A DNA stretch of 35,099 nucleotides from Melioribacter sp. (GCA_023250955.1 JAHEZQ010000040.1:1-35099); one strand, 5' to 3'; shown: positions 1 through 8,150, numbered from the stretch's first letter. A program made the numbers and translations. Notes: generated by a model not told the origin, from the sequence alone.

Positions 1-1
1 T

Positions 2-538
2 ACCGGGAATATTATATTACAAGAAAATCTTCCAATCAATGATGAAGATGATTTTGGCTCGCTTCATGATAAAATGATGATGCTTGGTGGAGATGTAGTT
101 TTAAGAACGATAAATTTAATTAATGAAGGTAATTATTCGTTAACAAAACAAAACGATTCGCTTGCATCTCCCGCTCCAAAGATTACAAAAGAAATTTGTG
201 AGATCAATTGGAATAAAAGTGCTCTTGAAATCCACGATCTTGTTAGCGGACTTTCACCTTATCCGGGCGCATACTTTAGCTTAAATGGCAAATCGTATAA
301 AGTGTTTAAAACAAAAATCGTTGAGAGTGATCAGTGGTCGGTGGTCGGTGGTCAGTTAAGTATTAAATCTAATACAACAAACAACTCACAACTTTCAACT
401 ATCAAAATATTTCAAACAAGAAAAGAAATTTTCGTTCAGACAGAAAATGGTGTATTACAAATCCTCGAACTTCAGCCGGAAAACAGAAAGCGAATAACTG
501 CCGAAGAATTTTTACGGGGATATTCTCTAATTAATTGA
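2..538 (+). CDS. fmt: methionyl-tRNA formyltransferase, C-terminal part (5' end outside window)
   Basis: The protein would formylate Met-tRNAfMet for translation initiation in the cytoplasm. The reading frame is open from the first bases, and the residues before the first in-frame ATG (position 74) already fit the family: TGNIILQEN, then GSLHDK. The start therefore lies outside the window. The end of the catalytic domain is followed by the OB-like C-terminal domain, with INWNKSALEIHDLVSGLSPY, then PGAYFSLNGK, and near the end LQILELQPENRKRITAEEF. An extra stretch of about 25 residues sits in the C-terminal domain at about 327-403. It is encoded by heptanucleotide repeats that family members normally lack. 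The gene ends 9 bases before the next start. Confidence 0.88.
   Translation, partial: TGNIILQENLPINDEDDFGSLHDKMMMLGGDVVLRTINLINEGNYSLTKQNDSLASPAPKITKEICEINWNKSALEIHDLVSGLSPYPGAYFSLNGKSYKVFKTKIVESDQWSVVGGQLSIKSNTTNNSQLSTIKIFQTRKEIFVQTENGVLQILELQPENRKRITAEEFLRGYSLIN
333..403. repeat. two heptanucleotide tandem repeats inside the fmt coding sequence
   Basis: Bases 333-353 are three copies of RGTGGTC (AGTGGTC, GGTGGTC, GGTGGTC) followed by AGT. Bases 383-403 are AACTCAC, AACTTTC and AACTATC, three copies of AACTNNN. Both have a 7-base period, and the frame stays open through them. The AACTNNN unit recurs at 6937-6957 between genes, so it behaves as a dispersed short tandem repeat. Confidence 0.7.
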
Positions 539-547
539 TGAAAAAAA

Positions 548-1525
548 ATGAGAAATAATCGTTACGAAAGTATAATAGATGCAATCGGCAGAACACCGAT
601 AGTTAAACTTGGCAATATTTCCAAAGGACTGAAAGCAACTATATGGGCTAAGCTGGAGTTTATGAATCCGGGCGGAAGTATAAAAGACAAGATTGCTAAG
701 TATATGATAGAAAAAGCCGAAAGAGATGGAAAGATAAAACCCGGTGATACCATTTTAGAAAACTCTTCCGGTAACACCGCAATGGGTCTTGCAATTGTAT
801 GCCGGCAAAAAGGCTACAAGTTGAAAATTGTAATCCGTGACACAACCAGCAAAGAAAAAATTAAGATGTTGGAAGTTCTGGGTGTTGATGTTGTAAAAGT
901 GGATGCAAAGTTGCCGCCGGAACACCATGATTCTTATAACCAATACGCAATTAATTTGGCTAAACAAGATTCATCTCTTTATTACATTGATCAGCATAAT
1001 AATTTAGATAATAATGAATCTCACTACATGACGACCGGACCAGAGATATGGGAACAGATGGAAGGCAAGATTGACTACTTTATTGCAGCAGTTGGTACAG
1101 GTGGAACTTTATGCGGTGCCGGAAAATATCTGAAAGAAAAAAATCCCAACATTAAATTAATAGGCCTTGATCCGGTTGGGTCTGTATTCTATGATTGGTT
1201 CAAGAATAAAAAAATGATTACTCCAACCCGTTATTTGGTTGAGGGAATGGGTGATGAGTTTTTAATTGGCACAGCTCAGCTTGATCTACTGGACGACATG
1301 ATGCAGATAGAAGATAAAAAAGCAATTGGTTGGACAAAAAAACTTGCATTCGAAGAAGGGATTCTTTCCGGCGGATCTAGCGGCGCAAATATTTGCGGGG
1401 CAGTTCATCTTGCTAGAAAATTAGACTGCGAAGCAAATATTGTTACAATTATTTGTGATAGCGGTTATAAATATTTTTCAACAATTTATAATGATGACTG
1501 GCTTGAAAAAAATAATTTAGTATGA
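548..1525 (+). CDS. cysteine synthase / cystathionine beta-synthase-like PLP enzyme without CBS domains
   Basis: This is a fold-type II PLP enzyme of the cysteine synthase family, which replaces the beta substituent of (O-acyl)serine with a thiol. The PLP lysine is predicted at residue 46 in NPGGSIKDK. The substrate-binding loop reads SSGNTAMG instead of the usual TSGNTGIG. The phosphate-binding GTGGT lies at about residue 178, and TTGPEIWEQ precedes it. At 325 residues it has the length of CysK and no C-terminal CBS pair. Many blocks are shared with the enzyme at 5533 (TTGPEIWEQ, KEKNPNIK), so the two are close paralogues. Substrate cannot be fixed from sequence: O-acetylserine sulfhydrylase, a CBS-type enzyme and a relaxed-specificity paralogue all remain possible. 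Confidence 0.85.
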   Translation: MRNNRYESIIDAIGRTPIVKLGNISKGLKATIWAKLEFMNPGGSIKDKIAKYMIEKAERDGKIKPGDTILENSSGNTAMGLAIVCRQKGYKLKIVIRDTTSKEKIKMLEVLGVDVVKVDAKLPPEHHDSYNQYAINLAKQDSSLYYIDQHNNLDNNESHYMTTGPEIWEQMEGKIDYFIAAVGTGGTLCGAGKYLKEKNPNIKLIGLDPVGSVFYDWFKNKKMITPTRYLVEGMGDEFLIGTAQLDLLDDMMQIEDKKAIGWTKKLAFEEGILSGGSSGANICGAVHLARKLDCEANIVTIICDSGYKYFSTIYNDDWLEKNNLV

Positions 1526-1559
1526 TTTATTCCTAACTAAATATTTAAGAGTGTCAAAA

Positions 1560-2876
1560 ATGAAAACATCTAAAAATATTTTTGTGGCTTTGTACTTTTT
1601 AATATCTACAATAATCCTTGCTCAAACTTCAATTCCATTCCCGGCTGAAAAAAATCCATGGCAGCAAATTAGAAAGGAACGAATTCAAAAATTATTACCC
1701 GATGCGATGAAAAATGCCGGGGTTGATTCGTGGATCGTAGTTTGCCGTGAAAATAATAATGACCCCCTTGCTTTACACGTTGGTGGTGAAAATGCCGGAG
1801 GTACTGCAGCATTTTTATTTTTTCTAAAAGGTGATAACGTAAAAACAGTAGCAATTTCTCCTGAAGGCGAAGCAATTGCTCTCAAGGATATGAAACTTCA
1901 CGATGAGGTAATCGTTATCGAACGTGGTTCAAATATTTGGAAAGTTATTAGAGAGCAAATACAAAAAGTTGATCCGAAAAAAATAGCGATCAATTCTTCC
2001 GGCTATAATATTGCCGATGGACTATCTTTCACTCAGCGTAAGGCGTTGGAAGAAGAGCTTGGAGAAAATTACACCTCACGTTTCGTACCTTCTGTTGATT
2101 TAGTTATGGAATGGTTATCTGTAAAACTTCCTCAAGAAATTGAAATAATGAAAAAAGCTGCCGAGATAACTTCACAACTTGAGTATGAAGCATACAAAAC
2201 AGTAATTCCTGGAAAGACCAAAGATTCTGATATGGCAAGATTCTTGAAAAAAAGAATGAAAGAACTCGGTGTTACCGACGGTTGGCAGCCTGACCAGAAT
2301 CCAAATATAAATTCAGGTATTGATCGCGGACATTCAAACGCAACCGAAAAAGTTATTCAACCCGGAGATGTAATTCAGTGTGATTTTGGAATTAAAGTAT
2401 TTGATGCTTGGTGTACCGACGTTCAAAGATTCGCCTATGTCTTGAAACCAGGCGAGAAAGATGCACCGGCAGAAATTAAAAAATATTTTGAAAATTCAAT
2501 ACAAGGACACCGCAAAGTTCTTGCAGCAATGAAACCGGGTGAAACAGGATGGTATGCTGATAAAGTTCAACGTGATTGGATGAAAGAAACCGGATCGCTT
2601 TCTGTAATGTGGGGTACTGGCCATCCTGTTGGATACTGGGCACACGATGCCGGTCCGTCACTTTCAGGTGCAGCAAGAAGTGATAAACCGGTTGGAAGCA
2701 GTGCAAGAATTTTACGAGTTGGACAAACTTTTGCTTACGATGGATTCTTTTCATGGAAACTTACGGACGGCAACACTAAAACTATTTCTGTTGAAGAGAT
2801 GGCTGTTATAACAAAAGATGGTGCTGAATATATGCAGAAGCCGCAGAGTGAATTAATTCTAATTCATTCAAAATAA
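1560..2876 (+). CDS. secreted M24 (aminopeptidase P/creatinase-fold) metallopeptidase-like protein
   Basis: An N-terminal creatinase-like domain is followed by a pita-bread M24 domain. The first about 22 residues form a signal peptide (KNIFVALYFLISTIILAQ), so the protein is probably periplasmic or lipid-associated. Metal ligands are visible: Asp in IQCDFG, Asp in WCTDVQRFAY, His in GTGHPVG and Glu in VEEMAVIT. Where aminopeptidase P has Glu in its VEPG motif, this protein has FAYDGF, so Asp replaces that ligand. A second His stands in WAHDAGP. Likely activity is on Xaa-Pro peptides, but the substitution leaves this open. ATG at 1560 is preferred over GTG at 1551 because it gives a clean signal peptide. 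A strong terminator follows. Confidence 0.85.
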   Translation: MKTSKNIFVALYFLISTIILAQTSIPFPAEKNPWQQIRKERIQKLLPDAMKNAGVDSWIVVCRENNNDPLALHVGGENAGGTAAFLFFLKGDNVKTVAISPEGEAIALKDMKLHDEVIVIERGSNIWKVIREQIQKVDPKKIAINSSGYNIADGLSFTQRKALEEELGENYTSRFVPSVDLVMEWLSVKLPQEIEIMKKAAEITSQLEYEAYKTVIPGKTKDSDMARFLKKRMKELGVTDGWQPDQNPNINSGIDRGHSNATEKVIQPGDVIQCDFGIKVFDAWCTDVQRFAYVLKPGEKDAPAEIKKYFENSIQGHRKVLAAMKPGETGWYADKVQRDWMKETGSLSVMWGTGHPVGYWAHDAGPSLSGAARSDKPVGSSARILRVGQTFAYDGFFSWKLTDGNTKTISVEEMAVITKDGAEYMQKPQSELILIHSK

Positions 2877-2910
2877 TTGCTGATTATTTATGGTATAGAT
2901 TTCGAGAAAT

Positions 2911-2938
2911 AAAAAAGCCCCATGAACTGGGGCTTTTT
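2911..2938. terminator. Rho-independent terminator between convergent genes
   Basis: The stem GCCCCA/TGGGGC has a 5-base loop, and is flanked by an A-run on the left and a T-run on the right. It can therefore work for both the M24 gene on the + strand and the cytochrome-porin gene on the - strand. Confidence 0.9.
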
Positions 2939-2946
2939 GCAAAACA

Positions 2947-4287
2947 TTAAAACGCTACCCAGCAAAGCAAGTATAAAGTATTATTATCAGAAGCATTTCT
3001 TCCTTGACCGTCGTAATTATTATCTCCGCCGTTAAACTTATTATAAGCAACGTATTGAAGAGCTAATTTGGTATTCAGCCATGGCAGATAGTCAAATTCA
3101 GCAGTGAAGCCGTTGCTATCGGGTAATCCATTTGCACTTCCAGAAACACTTGTAGGTGCGAATAAAATATTATCACCATCTCCAGTCATCGAAAAATATC
3201 CTAATGAAAATCCAATCTGAGAATGTAAATAATAATTAGCAACGAGGCGTAAAGAATTTAAATTTCCGGATGTAGTAAATGCTTCTCCATTTGCTACCGA
3301 TGCATCAAGAGTTCGCGATTCATGAATCCATGAGCCCCGAGCTGATAACATATCTGTGCCAATGACTTTTTCAAAGTTCAGATCAAATCCAACATCTGAA
3401 TATTGATCTGTTAATCCCGTAACACCGGCAGGATACATTGTAGCAGATAAACCAAACGTTCCTAGTTCCAGGTAAAAATCTTCAAATTGTTTTTGAAGAG
3501 CTATACGCCAATAAGGAGCTAATGATTTTAATATCCCGGCTGATGTACTATCTGGCGGGTTAGGACTTCCTTGCTGTGCTGATTTATACACACTAATTTC
3601 TGTATAGAGTAAATTATTCCACATACTAAAAACTCCAAGTCCCGCAACGTTCTGTGCTAATCCTCCGTCAATCAATGGAGAAGCAGATGGTGTGGGAGAT
3701 ACTGATGAACCGGCGTATGGGAATCTCCAAGCAGGCGTGCTATTCCATAAATCTTGAACTGAAGGATTATTGTTTAAAGTTATTCCGTAAATAAAACTTT
3801 CAGAAGCCAATTCAGTTTGGTCTGCATATCTAATTTCTGCATTGTCTAATCCGAAAGCTCCATCCTGATCGCTGTATGTAACTTGGATAAAACCTCCAAC
3901 CTTCGGTGTTAAAGCCCCTGCTATAAAAAAGCTTAATTGCTGTGGAAGTGAAAAATTTCCATTCTGCGTTGCCGGCTGTTCTTTACTTTTATAAGTATAT
4001 GATGCCTGAAGCATTGCAGAAAACGGAGACGATTTTGGTAAGCTTAGAATGGTTGTTTCACTATCAGCTTGAGCCTGGATTGTTTCTGTAGCAACTAAAG
4101 TAAATCCGTTTAACTTAAATTGTCTTCCGAAAGCATTAAGCTCCGGGAAAATTGTATGACAAGTATTGCACGACATACCTGTTTGCCGTGCAAAACTGGG
4201 TATAGCTTGTGTTTGGTTTGAAAAAAATAAAAAAACTGCTGAAATAAAAAGCAAACGAAAAATACCTGTAGCTTTTCTAGAATCCAT
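2947..4287 (-). CDS. Cyc2-like fused monoheme cytochrome c - outer-membrane porin
   Basis: A signal peptide (about residues 1-28) is followed directly by FARQTGMSCNTCH, with the heme site C40-x-x-C43-H44. Then come FPELNAFGRQFKLNGFT and about 380 residues rich in alternating beta strands, ending in a C-terminal Phe as outer-membrane barrels do. This order (short FARQTG-CxxCH-FGRxFK cytochrome, then barrel) is the plan of Cyc2, the outer-membrane iron-oxidation cytochrome, and 446 residues is in its size range. The usual FQH after the heme site is missing (CHTIFPEL), so this may be a related branch of unknown substrate. A strong AAGGAGG site lies just upstream. The monoheme cytochrome gene ends 19 bases before it, suggesting one operon. 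Role in electron exchange across the outer membrane is inferred. Confidence 0.75.
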   Translation of the reverse strand: MDSRKATGIFRLLFISAVFLFFSNQTQAIPSFARQTGMSCNTCHTIFPELNAFGRQFKLNGFTLVATETIQAQADSETTILSLPKSSPFSAMLQASYTYKSKEQPATQNGNFSLPQQLSFFIAGALTPKVGGFIQVTYSDQDGAFGLDNAEIRYADQTELASESFIYGITLNNNPSVQDLWNSTPAWRFPYAGSSVSPTPSASPLIDGGLAQNVAGLGVFSMWNNLLYTEISVYKSAQQGSPNPPDSTSAGILKSLAPYWRIALQKQFEDFYLELGTFGLSATMYPAGVTGLTDQYSDVGFDLNFEKVIGTDMLSARGSWIHESRTLDASVANGEAFTTSGNLNSLRLVANYYLHSQIGFSLGYFSMTGDGDNILFAPTSVSGSANGLPDSNGFTAEFDYLPWLNTKLALQYVAYNKFNGGDNNYDGQGRNASDNNTLYLLCWVAF

Positions 4288-4306
4288 ATTTTCCTCCTTA
4301 CAAGAT

Positions 4307-4765
4307 TTATTTCTTATTCAATTGACGGATATAGTTAACTAATGACCAGCGTTGTTTTTCAGTGAGAGCTGATTGCCATGAAACCATTGGTTGTTTACCT
4401 GTAGTGATTTTCCAGAACAAGGCTCCATCCGATTGTTCTTGAACTTGTTTTGATGTAAGATTTTTTGGCTTTGGATTTATAGTTGCTGATGCCGGACCAT
4501 TGCCATCACCTTTATCACCATGGCAACTGGAACAATTAGTAGTGAATAAATTTTTGCCATCTTTTGTGGCTTTTGCGTCTACTGCCAAAGGGTTTTTTAA
4601 TTTATCAGCATACGTTGGTGCTTTCCAATCAGTGCCTCCAACTTGAAAGTATGATATCATTTCATCTTTTGCATTTTTAGAATCTTTACCTGTGGTTAAA
4701 AAACTTTGTGAAAGTATGAATACGAATGCAAGAATTACGATTTTGAAAATTAAGGAACTTCTCAT
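4307..4765 (-). CDS. monoheme class I cytochrome c, membrane-anchored or periplasmic
   Basis: The 152-residue protein has a hydrophobic N-terminal segment (about residues 6-24) and one heme site, C78-S-S-C81-H82, followed by GDKGDGNGPA. Met127 in QPMVSW is the likely second axial ligand. The C-terminal helix reads QRWSLVNYIRQL, as in the cytochrome c / CBB3 domain family. It lies just upstream of the Cyc2-like gene on the same strand, so it is a plausible periplasmic electron partner. A GGAG sits about 10 bases before the ATG. The partnership is inferred from position only. Confidence 0.9.
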   Translation of the reverse strand: MRSSLIFKIVILAFVFILSQSFLTTGKDSKNAKDEMISYFQVGGTDWKAPTYADKLKNPLAVDAKATKDGKNLFTTNCSSCHGDKGDGNGPASATINPKPKNLTSKQVQEQSDGALFWKITTGKQPMVSWQSALTEKQRWSLVNYIRQLNKK

Positions 4766-4859
4766 TTTTTGTACTCCGTTAAGAATTATGTTGAAGATAT
4801 TGCGTTTAAAAATATTACAACACGCAAACTCAATAAATTAGTAAGTAAGGGAAAAGAAT

Positions 4860-5276
4860 TCAGATCAAAAAGTTTTTCAATCGAATGATTTTTTCCATAG
4901 GAGGATATTGTGGGAATAAGTTATAAAGTGAGGATGTTTTCCTAGTGATAAAAGTTTCCGTCAGATGATTAATATATAGATTGATATTAGAATGGTCGAG
5001 TATCCTATGTAATTTTACGTAGTCATCATAGTCTAATAGGTCATAGTCGGAAGTTTCTAAATCAACGTTATTAAATTTTTGAGCAGTTAAATAATTTCCA
5101 TTTTGATTTACGGAATTATAGGGAAAATCATTTTGAAGGTTAGTCCTGGTCTTATCTTCTTGACTTGCTGAATTTAAAGCAAGTGAATAACTCGAAGCAA
5201 CAATAAATACAACCGTTACTATCAGAGTAAGTAAAAATAATTTGTTTCTTTTATTTGTAACAAAATCTGTATTCAT
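4860..5276 (-). CDS. small exported or membrane-anchored protein of unknown function
   Basis: I do not recognise this 138-residue protein. It begins with a short basic stretch, a hydrophobic segment at about residues 13-34 (LFLLTLIVTVVFIVASSYSLA) and then a polar, Asn/Asp/Tyr-rich remainder with no cysteines or heme motif. It lies upstream of the two cytochrome genes on the same strand, about 95 bases away, and could be co-transcribed. The ATG has no clear ribosome binding site. A real gene is likely but not certain: the length, the signal-like start and the strand agreement support it. Confidence 0.5.
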   Translation of the reverse strand: MNTDFVTNKRNKLFLLTLIVTVVFIVASSYSLALNSASQEDKTRTNLQNDFPYNSVNQNGNYLTAQKFNNVDLETSDYDLLDYDDYVKLHRILDHSNINLYINHLTETFITRKTSSLYNLFPQYPPMEKIIRLKNFLI

Positions 5277-5411
5277 AAATGGTGAACAATTTTTTTATTC
5301 TTTTTGTTTCATAACTTATATCAATAACTTCGTTGAGTATAAATCGTTTCTCTGTCAGGATTCAATTGCTGTTACTATTTACCTTATTTTACATCTATTA
5401 TCAAGAGATTT

Positions 5412-5427
5412 GTTCCAACATTGGAAC
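5412..5427. promoter_or_regulatory. operator-like perfect inverted repeat upstream of cystathionine beta-synthase
   Basis: GTTCCAA-CA-TTGGAAC is a perfect 7-base inverted repeat with a 2-base spacer, in the AT-rich gap before the 5533 gene. A TTGACA at 5451-5456 lies just downstream and could be a -35 element. No convincing -10 box is at ideal spacing (TATATT at 5471-5476 is too close). The size and spacing suit a dimeric repressor site. Confidence 0.35.
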
Positions 5428-5532
5428 TAAATAACAAGTATTGAATGTTGTTGACATAGAATCCCAAAATATATTTAACTAATTTTTATTGTAATTTTTA
5501 AATGAAATTTTTTGAATGAAAGGGCATCTTGT

Positions 5533-6891
5533 TTGGAATATAAAAACTCTATTCTGGATTTAATCGGCAACACTCCGCTAATTAAACTTTCCAAAATTAA
5601 TAAAGGTCTTAAACCACAGATCTTTGCCAAACTTGAATCTGCAAATCCCGGCGGAAGTGTTAAGGACCGTATCGGTTACAATATGATTGTTGATGCCGAG
5701 AAGCGTGGATTATTAAAACCGGGCGGATGTATAATTGAAGCAACAAGCGGGAATACCGGAATCGGACTTGCATTAGCCGCGGCTGTGAAAGATTATAAAT
5801 GCATCTTTGTTTGCACAGAGAAAGTTAGCTCTGAAAAAATCAACTATCTAAAAGCATTCGGTTCCGAAGTGATAGTTGTACCAAACACTTACGAACCGGA
5901 TCACCCTGATTATTATGTAAATGTTGCGAAACGAATTTCGAAAGAGACTGGTGCTTTTTTCGCTTATCAATATTCTAATCCATCAAATCCCGAAATGCAT
6001 TACAGAACAACCGGACCGGAGATTTGGGAACAGACCGATGGGAAAATCACACATTTTATTTCCAGTATTGGAACAGGCGGTACGATAAGCGGGACCGGAA
6101 AATTTCTAAAAGAAAAAAATCCAAATATAAAAGTAATTGGAGCTGACCCACTTGGTTCAATATTCAAACATTACAAAGAAACTGGCGAGATCATCAAGGG
6201 AACCCCATATCTTGTTGAAGGCATTGGTCAAGATTGTCTTCCCGAGAATGTTCACTTCCAGTACATTGATAAAATCATAAACATAAGTGATAAAGAATCA
6301 TTCGCGGCTGCAAGAAGACTTACAAAAGAAGAAGGAATTTTCTGCGGAGGAAGTACCGGAACAATTGTACACGTTGCATTGGAAACTGCAAAAGATTTAT
6401 CTGAAAATGATGTCATTGTTTTTATTGTATGCGATACGGGCGAACGTTATTTATCTAAAGGACACAATATTGAATGGTTGAAAGATAACCGAATGCTGGA
6501 TGCTGAAATTAAAACGTTGCGGGATGTTTCTTATGCCAAAAAGAAAAAGGGAAACGAAGACATTGTTTATGTCCACGATACAATTCTTGTCCGGAATGCA
6601 ATTAAGATAATGAACGAAAAGGGATTTTCTTACATACCGGTACTTAATGAATTATTACGGCCTGTCGGAAGTCTCCGTGAAAGCAGACTTTTTGCGAGAA
6701 TATTAGATGACAAAAATATTTTAGATAAAAAAGTTAAAGATGTTATGGAAGAAAGTTTTCTGGTTATAGATGCACGATCAAGTATAAATGAAGTACGACG
6801 TGCATTGAAAGATGCTCATGCAGTTTTAGTATCGGATTTTGGAAGGATCACAGATATTATTACACGTTATGATTTAATAGATTTTGAATGA
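5533..6891 (+). CDS. cystathionine beta-synthase (PLP domain plus CBS pair)
   Basis: It would condense homocysteine with serine to give cystathionine, the first step of reverse transsulfuration. The N-terminal PLP domain has NPGGSVKDRIG with the predicted PLP lysine, TSGNTGIG, TTGPEIWEQTDGK and GTGGTISGTG. The last about 115 residues form a CBS pair (from VYVHDTILVRNAI to the end). The total of about 452 residues fits bacterial CBS. The start is not an ATG. TTG at 5533 follows AAAGGG by 8 bases and gives MEYKNSILDLIGNTPL, the usual N-terminus; TTG at 5512 is the longer alternative. The cystathionine gamma-lyase gene follows by 78 bases, which supports the pathway assignment. Confidence 0.87.
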   Translation: MEYKNSILDLIGNTPLIKLSKINKGLKPQIFAKLESANPGGSVKDRIGYNMIVDAEKRGLLKPGGCIIEATSGNTGIGLALAAAVKDYKCIFVCTEKVSSEKINYLKAFGSEVIVVPNTYEPDHPDYYVNVAKRISKETGAFFAYQYSNPSNPEMHYRTTGPEIWEQTDGKITHFISSIGTGGTISGTGKFLKEKNPNIKVIGADPLGSIFKHYKETGEIIKGTPYLVEGIGQDCLPENVHFQYIDKIINISDKESFAAARRLTKEEGIFCGGSTGTIVHVALETAKDLSENDVIVFIVCDTGERYLSKGHNIEWLKDNRMLDAEIKTLRDVSYAKKKKGNEDIVYVHDTILVRNAIKIMNEKGFSYIPVLNELLRPVGSLRESRLFARILDDKNILDKKVKDVMEESFLVIDARSSINEVRRALKDAHAVLVSDFGRITDIITRYDLIDFE

Positions 6892-6936
6892 TAGAACGTG
6901 AAAGGGAAAGAATTTTTCTCATTTGGATTTATTTAC

Positions 6937-6957
6937 AACTTATAACTCATAACTAAT
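6937..6957. repeat. AACTNNN heptamer tandem repeat
   Basis: AACTTAT-AACTCAT-AACTAAT is three 7-base units between the cystathionine beta-synthase and gamma-lyase genes. It is the same unit type as at 383-403 inside fmt. Confidence 0.55.
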
Positions 6958-6969
6958 ATAGAGATTAAA

Positions 6970-8103
6970 ATGGGCTTTTCAACAGATGCAATTCATGCGG
7001 GACAAATACCCGATCCTACAACCGGTGCAATTACAACACCAATTTATCAAACATCTACTTATGCTCAAGAAGCTCTTGGTGTTAATAAAGGTTTCGAGTA
7101 CGGACGCACGCATAATTTAACACGGCAGTCTCTCGAAAAAAATATTGCTACACTCGAAAAAGGGAAATACGGAATTGCTTTTGCATCGGGGCTCGCATCC
7201 ATTCAAGCTATTCTTGGATTAGTAAAATCGGGCGACCACTTGGTTGTATCCGATAATGTTTACGGTGGCACTTACCGTATAATGGAATTGATATATAAAG
7301 ATTACGGATTAGAATTTTCTTGGGTTGATACGAGCGACACTAAAAATATCGAGAATGCGATTAAGAAGAATACAAAAATAGTTTACATAGAAACACCGAC
7401 TAACCCGATGCTGAGTCTAACTGACATTCAAGCGGTTGCAAAAATTTGCAAAGCACAAAATCTTATTTGTGTTGTTGATAACACTTTTATGACTCCATAT
7501 TTTCAAAAGCCGTTATTGCTGGGCGCTGATGTTGTTCTGCATAGTACAACAAAATATTTGAACGGGCATTGCGATGTTGTCGGCGGAATGTTGGTTACAA
7601 ATGATGAAAAGATCCACGAGCGGTTACGTTATTTGCAGAATGCAATTGGTGCAGTTCCTTCTCCGTTTGATTGCTGGCTTACACTCCGCGCAACAAAAAC
7701 TCTAGCAGTTAGAATGAAACAACATAACGCAAACGCAATGCAAATCGCCGAATATCTTTCAACTAAATCTTATGCTAAGAAAGTAATTTATCCCGGATTA
7801 AAATCTCATCCTCAACACGAGCTTGCAAAAAAACAAATGAGCGGATTCGGCGGAATGATCTCTGTGGATTTCGGAAATCTTGATAATGCAAAAAAAGTGA
7901 TAAGTAAATTAAAAGTAATTACTCTCGCAGAAAGTCTCGGCGGAGTTGAGAGTTTACTCTGCCATCCCGCATCAATGACTCATGCTTCCGTTCCTAAAGA
8001 AGAGCGTGATAAGTTAGGTATTACAGATGGTCTGCTTCGTTTTTCTGTTGGTATTGAAGATGTTGAAGACTTGATTGCAGATATTGAGCAAGCATTGAAA
8101 TAA
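6970..8103 (+). CDS. cystathionine gamma-lyase (Cys/Met metabolism PLP family)
   Basis: It would split cystathionine into cysteine, 2-oxobutyrate and ammonia, the second step of reverse transsulfuration. It is a fold-type I PLP enzyme of 377 residues. YGRTHNLTRQSLE stands at about residue 44, FASGLASIQA at about 71, the PLP-binding Asp in VVDNTF at about 170 and the PLP lysine K195 in HSTTKYLNGH. The C-terminal SLGGVESLLCHPASMTH and GLLRFSVGIED are typical. Gamma-lyase and gamma-synthase cannot be separated with certainty by eye. The adjacent cystathionine beta-synthase gene favours the lyase. ATG start with weak upstream purines. Confidence 0.87.
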   Translation: MGFSTDAIHAGQIPDPTTGAITTPIYQTSTYAQEALGVNKGFEYGRTHNLTRQSLEKNIATLEKGKYGIAFASGLASIQAILGLVKSGDHLVVSDNVYGGTYRIMELIYKDYGLEFSWVDTSDTKNIENAIKKNTKIVYIETPTNPMLSLTDIQAVAKICKAQNLICVVDNTFMTPYFQKPLLLGADVVLHSTTKYLNGHCDVVGGMLVTNDEKIHERLRYLQNAIGAVPSPFDCWLTLRATKTLAVRMKQHNANAMQIAEYLSTKSYAKKVIYPGLKSHPQHELAKKQMSGFGGMISVDFGNLDNAKKVISKLKVITLAESLGGVESLLCHPASMTHASVPKEERDKLGITDGLLRFSVGIEDVEDLIADIEQALK

Positions 8104-8120
8104 TATTTTGGATTGACTCT

Positions 8121-8150
8121 TAGGTGTCACGAACCATTCCGTGACACCTA
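8121..8150. repeat. 11-base perfect palindromic hairpin
   Basis: TAGGTGTCACG - AACCATTC - CGTGACACCTA forms an 11-base perfect stem with an 8-base loop, 17 bases after the gamma-lyase stop. There is no T-run, so it is not a classical terminator. It may instead be a dispersed palindromic element that also ends or protects the transcript. It also marks the left edge of the accessory region. Confidence 0.6.

Noticed and set aside
5451-5479. Full sigma70-type promoter for cystathionine beta-synthase
   Set aside because: TTGACA is good, but no -10 box lies at 16-18 bases, so only the palindrome upstream was listed.
8121-8150. Classical terminator after the gamma-lyase gene
   Set aside because: The stem is strong, but no T-run follows on either strand.
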